Source: AP-16 sp036395835 (GTDB lineage: Bacteria; Pseudomonadota; Alphaproteobacteria; Rhizobiales; Xanthobacteraceae). Taken from it: a stretch of DNA of 20,623 nucleotides. Every line of letters begins with the position of its first letter. The stretch's first letter is position 1. A program made the translations under genes and the position numbers. Below the pieces are notes generated by a model. It was not told the origin of the DNA, did no database searches, and was given only the letters and a program-made list of their open reading frames with translations. Location: the NCBI GenBank assembly GCA_036395835.1, contig DASWCW010000003.1, forward strand, positions 1 to 20,623. Direction: 5' to 3'. Shown piece by piece: positions 11,243 to 18,682 of the stretch.

Positions 11243-11370
11243 TTTCCCTGCCCCGCGCGTCAGCGTGGTGGGGAGGGGTTAGGGGTGGGTGCCTTGGAAT
11301 CGGATGTGCCCGATCCCCCACCCGGCTCGGTGCTCCGCACCCCGCCACCCTCCGCTGACGGGGAGGGAAA
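11243..11370. repeat. Intergenic inverted repeat, GC-rich
   Basis: The outer arms match with small gaps: TTTCCCTGCCCC with CGTCAGCG (11243-11264) and CGCTGACGGGGAGGGAAA (11353-11370). The inner parts, GGGGAGGGGTTAGGGGTGGG on one side and CCCCCACCC with CCGCCACCCTC on the other, can also pair. The element ends three bases before the NnrU stop codon and fills most of the 264-base gap between the NnrU and TPR genes. It has the look of the dispersed GGGAGGGTTAGGGTGGGG elements of rhizobial genomes. It may form a hairpin at the end of the guaA-nnrU transcript. Confidence 0.75.
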
Positions 11371-11373
11371 GGC

Positions 11374-11955
11374 TCACGGTCCGAATACCGGAACGCCGGC
11401 CAGCGGATGGAACACCAACCCGACCGCGAGATAGATCAGGGTGCCGACCACGACGGCAACGGCGTCGTTCTTCCAGCCGCCGACCGGGATCGGGGGCGCG
11501 CCCGGATCGGCGCGGCGCTTGAGCGAGATGCGGTCGTAGACCGCCCAGCCCAGAAACGATCCGAACAGCACGATGCCGCCGAGATCTCCGTTCGAGATGA
11601 GATGCGCGAACGCCCACAGCTTCACGCCGACCAGCATCGGATGCTTGAGCGTCTTCTTGATGGTGCCCGGAATGTAGGCGGCCGCGACCAGGACGAACGC
11701 CGGCCACATCAGCGCTTCGGCGAGGTGGCGCATGAAATCCGGCGGGGACCATACCGGGATCAATCCGGTGCGCCGGTAGAGCGCAAAACCGTAGGCAGCC
11801 AGCACCACGCCCAGGATGGAGACGAGCGAGAATAGACCCTTGTAGGGTCCCGCGCCGATCCGCGCGATCAGCTGCTCGCGGTGGCCACGCAGGCTGACGA
11901 ACACATGCGTGCCGATGAAGATCGCAAGACCGAGGATGAGGATGGCAAGGCCCAT
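11374..11955 (-). CDS. NnrU family membrane protein
   Basis: This 193-residue protein has about five to six hydrophobic segments, including AILILGLAIFIGTHVFVSL, LVSILGVVLAAYGFALY, ALMWPAFVLVAAAYIPG and VAVVVGTLIYLAVGLVFHP. TIKKTLKHPMLVGVKLWAFAHLISNGD matches the conserved core of the NnrU family: inner-membrane proteins first noted beside nitrite/nitric oxide respiration genes but widespread elsewhere. Related sequences also include isoprenylcysteine methyltransferase-like NnrU proteins. No denitrification genes lie in this window, so a role in nitrogen oxide metabolism is not supported here. The start ATG is five bases after the guaA stop, and a GGGAG site lies inside the guaA end, so it is probably translated from the same transcript. 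The frame stays open far upstream inside guaA, but that part is not a gene. Confidence 0.88.
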   Translation of the reverse strand: MGLAILILGLAIFIGTHVFVSLRGHREQLIARIGAGPYKGLFSLVSILGVVLAAYGFALYRRTGLIPVWSPPDFMRHLAEALMWPAFVLVAAAYIPGTIKKTLKHPMLVGVKLWAFAHLISNGDLGGIVLFGSFLGWAVYDRISLKRRADPGAPPIPVGGWKNDAVAVVVGTLIYLAVGLVFHPLAGVPVFGP

Positions 11956-11960
11956 GGAGA

Positions 11961-13508
11961 TTACTCCCACTCGATCGTGCCGGGCGGCTTCGAGGTCACG
12001 TCGTAGACAACGCGGTTGACGCCCTTGACCTCGTTGATGATGCGGGTCGCGGCATGCGCCAGGAACGCCATGTCGAATTGGTAGAAATCCGCGGTCATGC
12101 CGTCGGTCGACGTCACCGCCCGCAAGGCGACGACGTGCTCGTAGGTGCGGCCGTCCCCCATCACGCCGACGGTCTTGACCGGCAGGATCACCGCAAACGC
12201 CTGCCAGATGTCGTCGTAAAGCCCGGCGCGGCGGATCTCCTCGATGAAGATCTCGTCCGCGAACCGCAGGATCTCCAGCTTCTCGCGGTCGACCGGGCCG
12301 GGGCAGCGGATCGCGAGGCCGGGGCCCGGGAACGGATGGCGCCCGACGAACGCCTCCGGCAGGCCGAGCTCGCGGCCGAGCGAGCGCACCTCGTCCTTGA
12401 ACAGCTCGCGCAGCGGCTCGACCAGCTTCATGTGCATGCGCTCGGGCAAGCCGCCGACGTTGTGGTGCGATTTGATGGTGACCGACGGACCGCCGGAAAA
12501 CGACACGCTCTCGATGACGTCGGGATAAAGCGTGCCCTGCGCCAGAAATTCGGCGCCGCCGAGCTTCTTCGCCTCGGCCTCGAACACGTCGATGAACAAT
12601 TTGCCGATGGTCTTGCGTTTGGATTCCGGGTCCTCGACGCCCGCGAGGTTCTTGAGAAAAAGCTCCTCGGCCTCGACGTGCACGAGCGGGATATTGTAGC
12701 TGTCGCGGAACAGCGTGATCACCTTCTGGGCTTCGCCGAGACGGAGCAGCCCGTGATCGACGAACACGCAGGTGAGCTGATCGGCGATCGCCTCGTGGAT
12801 CAGCACGGCGGCGACCGTGGAATCGACCCCGCCGGAAAGCCCGCAGATCACCCGGCCGTTGCCGACCTGTTCTCGGATCTTTGCGATCGCCTCCTCCTTG
12901 AAGGCGCGCATGGTCCAGTCGCCGCGGCAGCCGGCGATGTTGCGCACGAAATTGCGCAGCAGCGCCGCCCCGTGCGGCGTGTGCATGACTTCGAGATGGA
13001 ACTGGACCGCGTAGAACTTGCGGGAATCGTCGGCGATCGCCGCAATCGGCGAGTTCGCCGCCTTGCCGACGGTGCGGAAACCGTCCGGCAGCCGGGTGAC
13101 GCGGTCGCCGTGGCTCATCCACACCGGGTAGCGCTCGCCCTTGCGCCACACGCCTTCGAATAGCGCGCAATCCTCCACGATCTCGACCTCGGCGCGGCCG
13201 AACTCGCGATGATGGCCGCCTTCGACCTTGCCGCTCAATTGCTGCGCCATCGCCTGCTCGCCGTAGCAGATACCCAACACCGGAACGCCGGCCCGGTAGA
13301 TCTTTTCCGGCGCGAGCGGCGCGTCCGGGTCGAGGACCGACGCGGGCCCGCCCGAGAGAATGACGCCCTTGGGCCGCATCGCGAAAAACGCCTGTTCCGC
13401 CTTCTGGAACGGCACGATCTCCGAATAGACGCCCTCCTCGCGCACCCGGCGCGCGATGAGCTGCGTCACCTGTGAGCCGAAATCGATGATGAGAATCTTG
13501 TCGTGCAT
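11961..13508 (-). CDS. guaA: GMP synthase (glutamine-hydrolysing)
   Basis: GuaA converts XMP to GMP using ATP and glutamine, the last step of guanine nucleotide synthesis. The 515-residue protein has the N-terminal class I glutamine amidotransferase domain, with the nucleophile cysteine in GICYGEQ and the His/Glu pair in FHLEVMHTPHG. The ATP-pyrophosphatase domain follows, with the P-loop GLSGGVDST. The C-terminal dimerisation domain ends at the usual PPGTIEWE. All catalytic parts are intact. NnrU follows by five bases. Upstream, a 229-base gap with repeats separates it from rsmB, so it probably has its own promoter. In related genomes guaB commonly lies on the other side of rsmB (from memory), but it is not seen here. 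Confidence 0.98.
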   Translation of the reverse strand: MHDKILIIDFGSQVTQLIARRVREEGVYSEIVPFQKAEQAFFAMRPKGVILSGGPASVLDPDAPLAPEKIYRAGVPVLGICYGEQAMAQQLSGKVEGGHHREFGRAEVEIVEDCALFEGVWRKGERYPVWMSHGDRVTRLPDGFRTVGKAANSPIAAIADDSRKFYAVQFHLEVMHTPHGAALLRNFVRNIAGCRGDWTMRAFKEEAIAKIREQVGNGRVICGLSGGVDSTVAAVLIHEAIADQLTCVFVDHGLLRLGEAQKVITLFRDSYNIPLVHVEAEELFLKNLAGVEDPESKRKTIGKLFIDVFEAEAKKLGGAEFLAQGTLYPDVIESVSFSGGPSVTIKSHHNVGGLPERMHMKLVEPLRELFKDEVRSLGRELGLPEAFVGRHPFPGPGLAIRCPGPVDREKLEILRFADEIFIEEIRRAGLYDDIWQAFAVILPVKTVGVMGDGRTYEHVVALRAVTSTDGMTADFYQFDMAFLAHAATRIINEVKGVNRVVYDVTSKPPGTIEWE

Positions 13509-13568
13509 GGTTGCGCGGTCTTGTGGGACGCGGGAGGGAGCGGGTCAAGCGTGCCGGCAATCTCCGTT

Positions 13569-13690
13569 CACCTCCCCCCTTGAGGGGGAGGTCGGTTCGC
13601 GGGCACAGCGCGCGAACCGGGAGGGGGGTGCTGTGAATTGGCCCAAGAATAACCACCCTCCCTAACCCTCGCCCTCAAGGCGGGAGGGAA
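13569..13690. repeat. Composite GC-rich hairpin repeats between rsmB and guaA
   Basis: Three short hairpins lie in a row: CCTCCCCC/GGGGGAGG (13571-13591), GGTTCGC/GCGAACC (13594-13618), and a CCCTCGCC...GGCGGGAGGG structure (13666-13688). The sequence resembles the dispersed CACCTCCCCCTTGAGGGGGAGG elements of Hyphomicrobiales genomes. It fills most of the 229-base gap between the rsmB end and the guaA start, so any guaA promoter must lie within or beside it. I see no convincing promoter boxes. Confidence 0.7.
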
Positions 13691-13737
13691 CCGGCCGAGT
13701 ATGGGGGACCCAAGGAGCTTCGTTTCCTGAAAGCCAC

Positions 13738-15039
13738 TTAGTCCTTACGCCTCAGCATCGCCACGAAAAATCCATCCGTATCGGTGCGCAGCGGCGTCAT
13801 CAGCAGCCCTTCCTCGGACAGGCGAACCGCGCGGCGGAACATGAAGGCGCGCTCGCCTAGCGCGGCGATGACGTCGGCCGGCGGCACCATGGCGAAGCCT
13901 TCGTGCCGTGCCAGGAAGGCGCGGACCTGCGCGCCGTTCTCCTCCTCGAGCACCGAGCAGGTGGCATAGACGATGCGCCCGGCCGGCTTGACCAGGCGAG
14001 CCGCGCGATCGAGCACCGCGACCTGCTCCTTCGCGCGTACGGCGAGCGCGCCCGGCCGGATGCGCCATTTGGCGTCCGGATTGCGCCGCCACGCGCCCGT
14101 GCCGGTGCACGGCGCATCGATCAGCACGAGATCGGCGCGAGCATCCAGATCGGCGAGCACGTCGGCACCCACGCGCGGCGTTCGCACCTGGACATTGCGC
14201 GCGCCGGCGCGCTCGAGCCGCGCATGGATCGGCGCCAGCCGCCGCTTGTCGGTATCGGTTGCAAAAATCTGGCCGCGGTTCTCCATCATGGCGGCCAGCG
14301 CCAAAGTCTTGCCGCCGGCCCCGGCGCACAGGTCGATCGCCTGCTCTCCGGCCTTGGCGGCGCAAAGCAGGGCCGCGAGCTGCGAGCCCTCGTCCTGCAA
14401 CTCGATCTGGCCTTTGAGAAAGACCGGCTCGGCATGGATCGCGGGGCTTTTTGCGTCGGCGGCAAGCGAGATGCGCAGCCCGAACGGCGACCAGCGCGTC
14501 GGCACCGGATGGAGGTCCGCGAGGGATGCGGCGACCGCGTCGCGATCGGCCTTGAGCGAGTTGACGCGCAAATCGAGCGGCGCGCGCGAGGCGAGCGCGG
14601 CAAGCTCTTGCCCGCGCTCCTCCCCGAAGCTGCCGGCGAAACAAGGATCGAGCCATTCGGGATAATCGCCGACGATCGGCGCCGGAGCGCCGTCGAGGCT
14701 CGCCTGCGCCAGTCGCGCGCGCTCCTCCTCCTCGAGCGGCGGCGGCGCGTGGCGCGAGCCGTCGCACAGCGCCGCCATCGCCGCGACATCGAGGCCGCGC
14801 TCGAGCTTGAGCATGCCGAGCAGGACCGCGCGCGGGGACTGCCGGCCCATCAGAAAAGCCGAGGAGGCGCGCCGCCGCAGCGCGTCGTAGACGAGACCGG
14901 CGATCGCCGCGCGGTCCGCCGAGCCGGCGAACCGATGGTGCAGCCCCCAATCCTTCAGCGCGCCGGCGGCGGGCCGTCGCGTCGCTTCGATATCGGCAAA
15001 AATCTCGATCGCGGCGGCGAGGCGTGCGCCCGGCGTCAT
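13738..15039 (-). CDS. rsmB: RsmB/NOP family 16S rRNA (cytosine-C5) methyltransferase
   Basis: This family methylates a cytosine at carbon 5 in RNA using SAM; RsmB acts on C967 of 16S rRNA. The 433-residue protein has an N-terminal NusB-like helical part (about residues 1-130), a linker, and the Rossmann methyltransferase domain with the SAM-binding motif AIDLCAGAGGKTLALAAMM. The two catalytic cysteines lie in DAPCTGTGAWRRNPD and VYATCSVLEEE. The C-terminal RTDTDGFFVAMLRRKD is standard. The ATG at 15039 gives a normal start, although its ribosome-binding site is weak. It is the last core gene; the accessory region starts immediately upstream of it. A close paralogue with another RNA target is possible, since alphaproteobacteria often have more than one such protein. 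Confidence 0.92.
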   Translation of the reverse strand: MTPGARLAAAIEIFADIEATRRPAAGALKDWGLHHRFAGSADRAAIAGLVYDALRRRASSAFLMGRQSPRAVLLGMLKLERGLDVAAMAALCDGSRHAPPPLEEEERARLAQASLDGAPAPIVGDYPEWLDPCFAGSFGEERGQELAALASRAPLDLRVNSLKADRDAVAASLADLHPVPTRWSPFGLRISLAADAKSPAIHAEPVFLKGQIELQDEGSQLAALLCAAKAGEQAIDLCAGAGGKTLALAAMMENRGQIFATDTDKRRLAPIHARLERAGARNVQVRTPRVGADVLADLDARADLVLIDAPCTGTGAWRRNPDAKWRIRPGALAVRAKEQVAVLDRAARLVKPAGRIVYATCSVLEEENGAQVRAFLARHEGFAMVPPADVIAALGERAFMFRRAVRLSEEGLLMTPLRTDTDGFFVAMLRRKD

Positions 15040-15193
15040 GGAAGACCGAGCAGGATCCGCATGTTCAGTAATCGGGCTTGAAATATCACCAGATTTCTCC
15101 CGATTTTACAAACCGACACCCAGGTTTGTAAAAATCCACGTTCCCGAGGCGTTCTGGACCTCAGCTTTTTCATTCGGCTCCCGGATCGCCGCC

Positions 15194-15440
15194 ATGGAAA
15201 CCGATTCCTACTGGCGAACCCGGTGTGTCGGGGAGGCGATGGACCAGGGCTACATGTTTTTGCGCCTGACCTGCAACTGCGGCCGGATCGCCGACTTCCC
15301 GTTCCCCCTGCTCCTCCGCCGCAGAGGCGTCCGCCGGGAACACCTTCATCGGCAACATCGGTTTTCGCTGCCAGAAATGCGGAAGCACGTCGCCGCTCGT
15401 GGGGGTCAATTCTCAAAGGGATGCCCCGGGGCATTTCTAA
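15194..15440 (+). pseudogene. Frameshifted small zinc-ribbon protein
   Basis: Frame one from ATG 15194 reads METDSYWRTRCVGEAMDQGY and then MFLRLTCNCGRIADFPFP. After about 15330 a second frame continues the protein: NTFIGNIGFRCQKCGST followed by SPLVGVNSQRDAPGHF and a TAA ending at 15440. Together they form one small protein of about 80 residues with two cysteine pairs (CNC and CQKC), as in zinc ribbons. I believe near-identical proteins (RLTCxCGRI...FIGNIxxRCxxCG) are common hypothetical proteins in Bradyrhizobium-like genomes. The shift is equivalent to one inserted or two deleted bases near 15318-15335. Either the gene is broken or there is a sequencing error. The function of the intact family is unknown to me. 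Confidence 0.6.
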
Positions 15441-15868
15441 CGATGACCCCGTAAGCAGAGACCCCGGCATCACCTGAAAGAAGCCGCTAAAACAACGGGA
15501 GCGGCTACGAGAATGACCGCAAAGACGTCAACGATGCCACTACCCTCAATCCGGCAACGCGGCTCCGAGAAGGAAACGGGGCATTTGGCGATGATCTGGA
15601 TAGGGCACTAAAGGGCGTCACGACCCTGAGGACAACGTGCCCTGCCGATGCCCCCTATCGACCGGTGGTCACGTTTTCTCCGACCCGGTCGAGCCCCTGT
15701 AATATCGATCCCGTAAGAACGCCCCTGGCGGCGATCGCCCAAAACCCAAGGAATACTGCACCATTAGCCGCGTTTCGCCTGACGGCCGTCCCCTAGCGAT
15801 TGTCCTCGCAACGGTCTCACTTCCATCTTATTCTCGGGACAATTCAAACCCAACAGGGGCCATTTACC
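15441..15868. other. Non-coding stretch upstream of the tyrosine recombinase
   Basis: No reading frame here looks like a gene. One 7-base-stem hairpin is present (AGCCGCT at 15482-15488 and AGCGGCT at 15500-15506). Related short words recur: GGGGCATTT with CGATGA at about 15428-15446 and again at 15578-15593, and CCCGTAAG at 15447-15454 and 15710-15717. They could be decayed repeats or recombinase arm sites; nothing proves this. The integrase promoter should lie near the right end. Confidence 0.4.
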
Positions 15869-16525
15869 ATGGAAAAACCCGCATTGAAGCTGGTGAACCC
15901 GGAATCGCCGAGCTTTGAAAATGGGACAATCCCGAAAGCTCCGAAAATCATGCCGAACCGGAAGGCCAATGACCGGCTGCGGGGTCGGCAGCACCTGAGT
16001 GAAGCCGAGGTCGCTCAGTTGAAGGAGACCGCCCTGCGGGTCAGCCATTACGGACACCGAGATGCCTTGATGATCATGACGGCATTCCGTCATGGCCTTC
16101 GTTGTGCCGAGCTGGTCGATCTGACCTGGGACCAGGTGGACTTCGACGCCGGGAAGCTCCACGTCCGCCGGGTCAAGAACTCCTCCCCCTCAACCCACAT
16201 GCTTCAGGGCGATGAACTCCGGGCATTGCGCCGGCTGAGGCGCGAGCAGCGGCCCCCTTCCCCGTTCGTCTTCACCTCGGAGCGGGGAGCCCCGTGCACC
16301 ACGGCGGGTTTTCGGAAGATGCTCGCCCGGCTGGGGGTGGCGGCCGAGATCGGGTTCCCGATTCACCCACACATGCTTCGCCACGGCACCGGTTTCAAGC
16401 TCGCAAACGACGGCGTCGATACGAGAGCCATCCAGGACTACCTAGGGCACAAGAGCATCACGAACACGGTCCGTTACTCCAGGCTTAGCCCCGAGCGGTT
16501 CAAGTCCTTTCGGTGGCGGGATTGA
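15869..16525 (+). CDS. Small tyrosine recombinase/integrase
   Basis: This 218-residue protein is a phage-integrase-family site-specific recombinase reduced to little more than the catalytic domain. The catalytic set is visible: Arg in RHGLRCAELVDLTWDQV, Lys in RRVKN, HPHMLRHG (H-x-x-R), the second His in YLGHKSI, and the nucleophile Tyr in TVRYSRLSPERF. The family would cut and rejoin DNA through a 3'-phosphotyrosine link. The size and order resemble the FimB/FimE-like stand-alone recombinases common in Bradyrhizobium-type genomes. An upstream ATG at 15800 is possible, but 15869 has AGGGGC about nine bases before it and gives a typical start. The gene ends about 13 bases before a 3' tRNA fragment that may be its attachment site. 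It appears intact and could be functional. Confidence 0.88.
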   Translation: MEKPALKLVNPESPSFENGTIPKAPKIMPNRKANDRLRGRQHLSEAEVAQLKETALRVSHYGHRDALMIMTAFRHGLRCAELVDLTWDQVDFDAGKLHVRRVKNSSPSTHMLQGDELRALRRLRREQRPPSPFVFTSERGAPCTTAGFRKMLARLGVAAEIGFPIHPHMLRHGTGFKLANDGVDTRAIQDYLGHKSITNTVRYSRLSPERFKSFRWRD

Positions 16526-16538
16526 TCACCTGTTCACA

Positions 16539-16578
16539 AATCTGGGAGTCAGTAGTTCGAGTCTCCTCGAGTGCGCCA
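16539..16578 (+). other. 3' tRNA fragment (Arg-like), probable attachment site
   Basis: AATCTGGGAGTCAGTAG, TTCGAGTCTCC and TCGAGTGCGCCA match the last 40 bases of a bacterial tRNA: the end of the anticodon stem, the variable loop, the T arm with a TTCGAGT loop, the 3' acceptor strand, the discriminator base and CCA. It is closest to tRNA-Arg as I remember it. The 5' half (D arm, 5' acceptor strand) is absent and one T-stem pair is mismatched, so this is not a working tRNA gene. Integrases often use tRNA 3' ends, leaving such a copy at the far junction. The preceding bases TTCACA do not form a normal anticodon loop. No intact partner tRNA is in the window. Confidence 0.65.
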
Positions 16579-16785
16579 TTTCGGTACAGAGCTGGGCACG
16601 CCGAAACCCGCCGTTTTTGCGCTGGAGGCGGCGACGAGCGTGCACAGCAGTTCGCTTTTCGAGCCCATGATACGAACTTCTTTCGCGTCGACTTCGGCGC
16701 GCTGAGTAAGCGCCGCGGAGGTGATCGCGACGGTAGCCGCCCGAGTCGGTCCGCGAGGTTCGACGACCGCACGATAGGCTCCCAA
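16549..16785 (-). pseudogene. C-terminal remnant of a site-specific (likely large serine) recombinase
   Basis: The minus-strand frame encodes AEVDAKEVRIMGSKSELL, LVAASSAKTAGFGVP, VPKWRTRGDSNY and then stop. This resembles, from memory, the extreme C-terminal tail of large serine recombinases in Bradyrhizobium-like genomes (xVRIMGSKSxLL...AGFGVxxxVPKWRTRxDSN). Only about 78 codons remain of a protein that would normally exceed 500 residues; the catalytic N-terminal domain and most of the zinc-ribbon region are missing. The last codons and the stop lie inside the tRNA fragment, as expected if the recombinase gene ended at its own attachment site. The frame upstream of about 16785 makes no sense as a recombinase. 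The assignment rests on tail resemblance only. Confidence 0.5.
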
Positions 16786-16861
16786 AATCGGTGCCGAATT
16801 GTGTGGCCGCCATGCTACTGTAACGCAGTGTTGGTGGGACTAGCGGGGGTATTCACGGGTT

Positions 16862-18682
16862 ATGGCGCGAATCACCGAGCACGACTCATCGCGGATCTTC
16901 GGCGCCGCGCGCAAATGGCGCGATCAGTGCTTGATCGCTGGAAGATCGCTTCTCTGGGAAGACCGCGAGCTTTGGTCGCCGAGCAACTTGCAGCGGTTCA
17001 AGGATTGCTTCATCGATCGACCAGACACGTCCAAGGACAAGAACTTCGAACAGAAGTTCAAGTCCCAACTGGCGACTGAGGATGAGGATGTAACACGCCT
17101 CGCCTGTGAACTCCTGTTTATATACTTCCTCTTCCCGACTAGTGTTGGGCGATCACGAAAGGCTGGACTCATCCGCGAAGTTGCAAGCTGGAGAGGCGTA
17201 GAAATAGACGATAAAGCCCCGCTGTTCGATGCCTTCGACAGCGGCATTGGCGATCCTGGACTCGTCTACAATACCGGCAGACCCAACGAGCTTACCTACC
17301 TTGCCCGGTTTGCAATTGCAGTAACTGATAAACCCGAAACGGAGCGGGCAGAGCTGTTAAGTGGTCACCTGAGCACGCGGGCGATGCTTGACCATTTGGC
17401 CGAGGCGCACCGGGATGAATTCGGACGGCCACCGCAACTCCGGCACATACTACTCTATCTTCTGTTTCCGGACGATTACGAACGGATCGCGAGTGAAGGT
17501 CACAAAGCGCGTATCTGCGAAGCCTTCAGCGAGATCACCGACGGCGAAACGCTAGATGACGTTGACGATTACCTCAAGGCCATTCGAGAGAAGCTGACGG
17601 AATTCCTTCCCAATCAGGATCTCGATTTTTATTGGGAACCGTTACGCGCCTGCTGGTACACGGATGGCGAGACCGAGACCCTTAGCGCTCTGCAGGCGCT
17701 GCATATCAAGAAGCAGATCGTTCTTTACGGTCCGCCAGGAACCGGCAAGACATATCAGGCGAGAGACATCGCAGGCGGCCTGATCCGACAGGACTTGCTT
17801 AAGCAGTGGGGACCTCGTCGTTTCTTTTCGACCCCGGAGACGAAGCTTTCAGAGCTTGTCGCGACACGCACTCACAGGGTCCAATTTCATCCCGGCTATG
17901 GTTATGAGGACTTCGTGCGAGGACTTCAAATCGCAAGCAATGGTCAGACCGAATATCGCGATGGCGTACTGTTGAGAATGGTCGAGGATATGAAGGGAGA
18001 ATCCGTCGAAGATCAAAAGATTCCCGTGGCCCTCATTCTTGACGAGATGAACCGTGCTGATCTCAGCAAGGTCCTCGGGGAGTGTTTCTCGCTTCTTGAA
18101 GATCGCGACACCGAGGTGCGTCTTGGTGGTCACGATGAGAAGCCACGCAAGGTGCGGCTTCCCCCGAATCTCTACGTCATTGGCACAATGAACCTAATTG
18201 ATCAGTCCCTTGAGCACGTCGATTTTGCGCTGCGCCGCCGCTTCCTATGGTTCTTTCGCGGATTTTCCCGCGACGACTTCCTCGCGGTATCGCAAAAGCG
18301 CTGGAATGCGCTGGTGGAAGCAGGGGAGCTACGCCGCGGCTGGGAGAAGATTGAAGCGGAGTTCGAGACCCTAGCCGATCGCGCGCTCCGGCTGAACGAG
18401 ATTATCGATGGCAATAGCTACCTTGGATCGCAATACGAGATCGGTCACACCTATTTCTGCGATGTGGTGTCATTCTCGCATCGGTATCTGGTATCCTCGG
18501 AAAAGCGGCGAAATCGGCTGCTGTTCAATAGCAAAGGGATAGCGCTCGATCCAGTCGAAACGCTCTGGCGCTACTCGCTGGCTCCTCTTCTTACACAATA
18601 TCTTTCCGGTATCGATTCTGCCGAGCGCGACGCTTTGCTGACGCGCGCCGCGAGCGTTCTTCTTGAGGGCGCAGGATCGTGA
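16862..18682 (+). CDS. mcrB: McrB-type AAA+ NTPase of a modification-dependent restriction system
   Basis: This 606-residue protein ends in the AAA+ domain of the McrB family, which hydrolyses GTP and translocates DNA with McrC to cut at modified cytosine sites. Walker A is GPPGTGKT (residues 290-297), Walker B is VALILDEMNRAD (from 389), the MNxxD-type motif is IGTMNLIDQS (from 440), and the arginine-finger region is DFALRRRF (454-461). Residues 1-280 are not the E. coli McrB DNA-binding domain; they contain RKWRDQCL, LLWEDRELWSPSNLQRF, FKSQLATEDEDV and FLFPTSVGRSRKAGL, and a related N-terminal type occurs in uncharacterised McrB-like ATPases. It probably recognises the modified base or another signal. 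The ATG has a poor ribosome-binding site. GC is visibly lower than in the core genes, which suggests transfer. mcrC overlaps its end by four bases. Confidence 0.9.
   Translation: MARITEHDSSRIFGAARKWRDQCLIAGRSLLWEDRELWSPSNLQRFKDCFIDRPDTSKDKNFEQKFKSQLATEDEDVTRLACELLFIYFLFPTSVGRSRKAGLIREVASWRGVEIDDKAPLFDAFDSGIGDPGLVYNTGRPNELTYLARFAIAVTDKPETERAELLSGHLSTRAMLDHLAEAHRDEFGRPPQLRHILLYLLFPDDYERIASEGHKARICEAFSEITDGETLDDVDDYLKAIREKLTEFLPNQDLDFYWEPLRACWYTDGETETLSALQALHIKKQIVLYGPPGTGKTYQARDIAGGLIRQDLLKQWGPRRFFSTPETKLSELVATRTHRVQFHPGYGYEDFVRGLQIASNGQTEYRDGVLLRMVEDMKGESVEDQKIPVALILDEMNRADLSKVLGECFSLLEDRDTEVRLGGHDEKPRKVRLPPNLYVIGTMNLIDQSLEHVDFALRRRFLWFFRGFSRDDFLAVSQKRWNALVEAGELRRGWEKIEAEFETLADRALRLNEIIDGNSYLGSQYEIGHTYFCDVVSFSHRYLVSSEKRRNRLLFNSKGIALDPVETLWRYSLAPLLTQYLSGIDSAERDALLTRAASVLLEGAGS

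Noticed and set aside
11956..13656. Extension of the NnrU frame upstream through guaA on the same strand
   Set aside because: The guaA frame is clearly the coding one, and the NnrU motifs begin only at ATG 11955.
15038..15454. A 138-codon gene starting at 15038
   Set aside because: Only the part from 15194 looks family-like, and it breaks into another frame near 15330; the upstream part is not recognisable.
16539..16578. An intact tRNA gene
   Set aside because: There is no 5' acceptor strand, D arm or normal anticodon arm before the T arm; only a 3' fragment remains.
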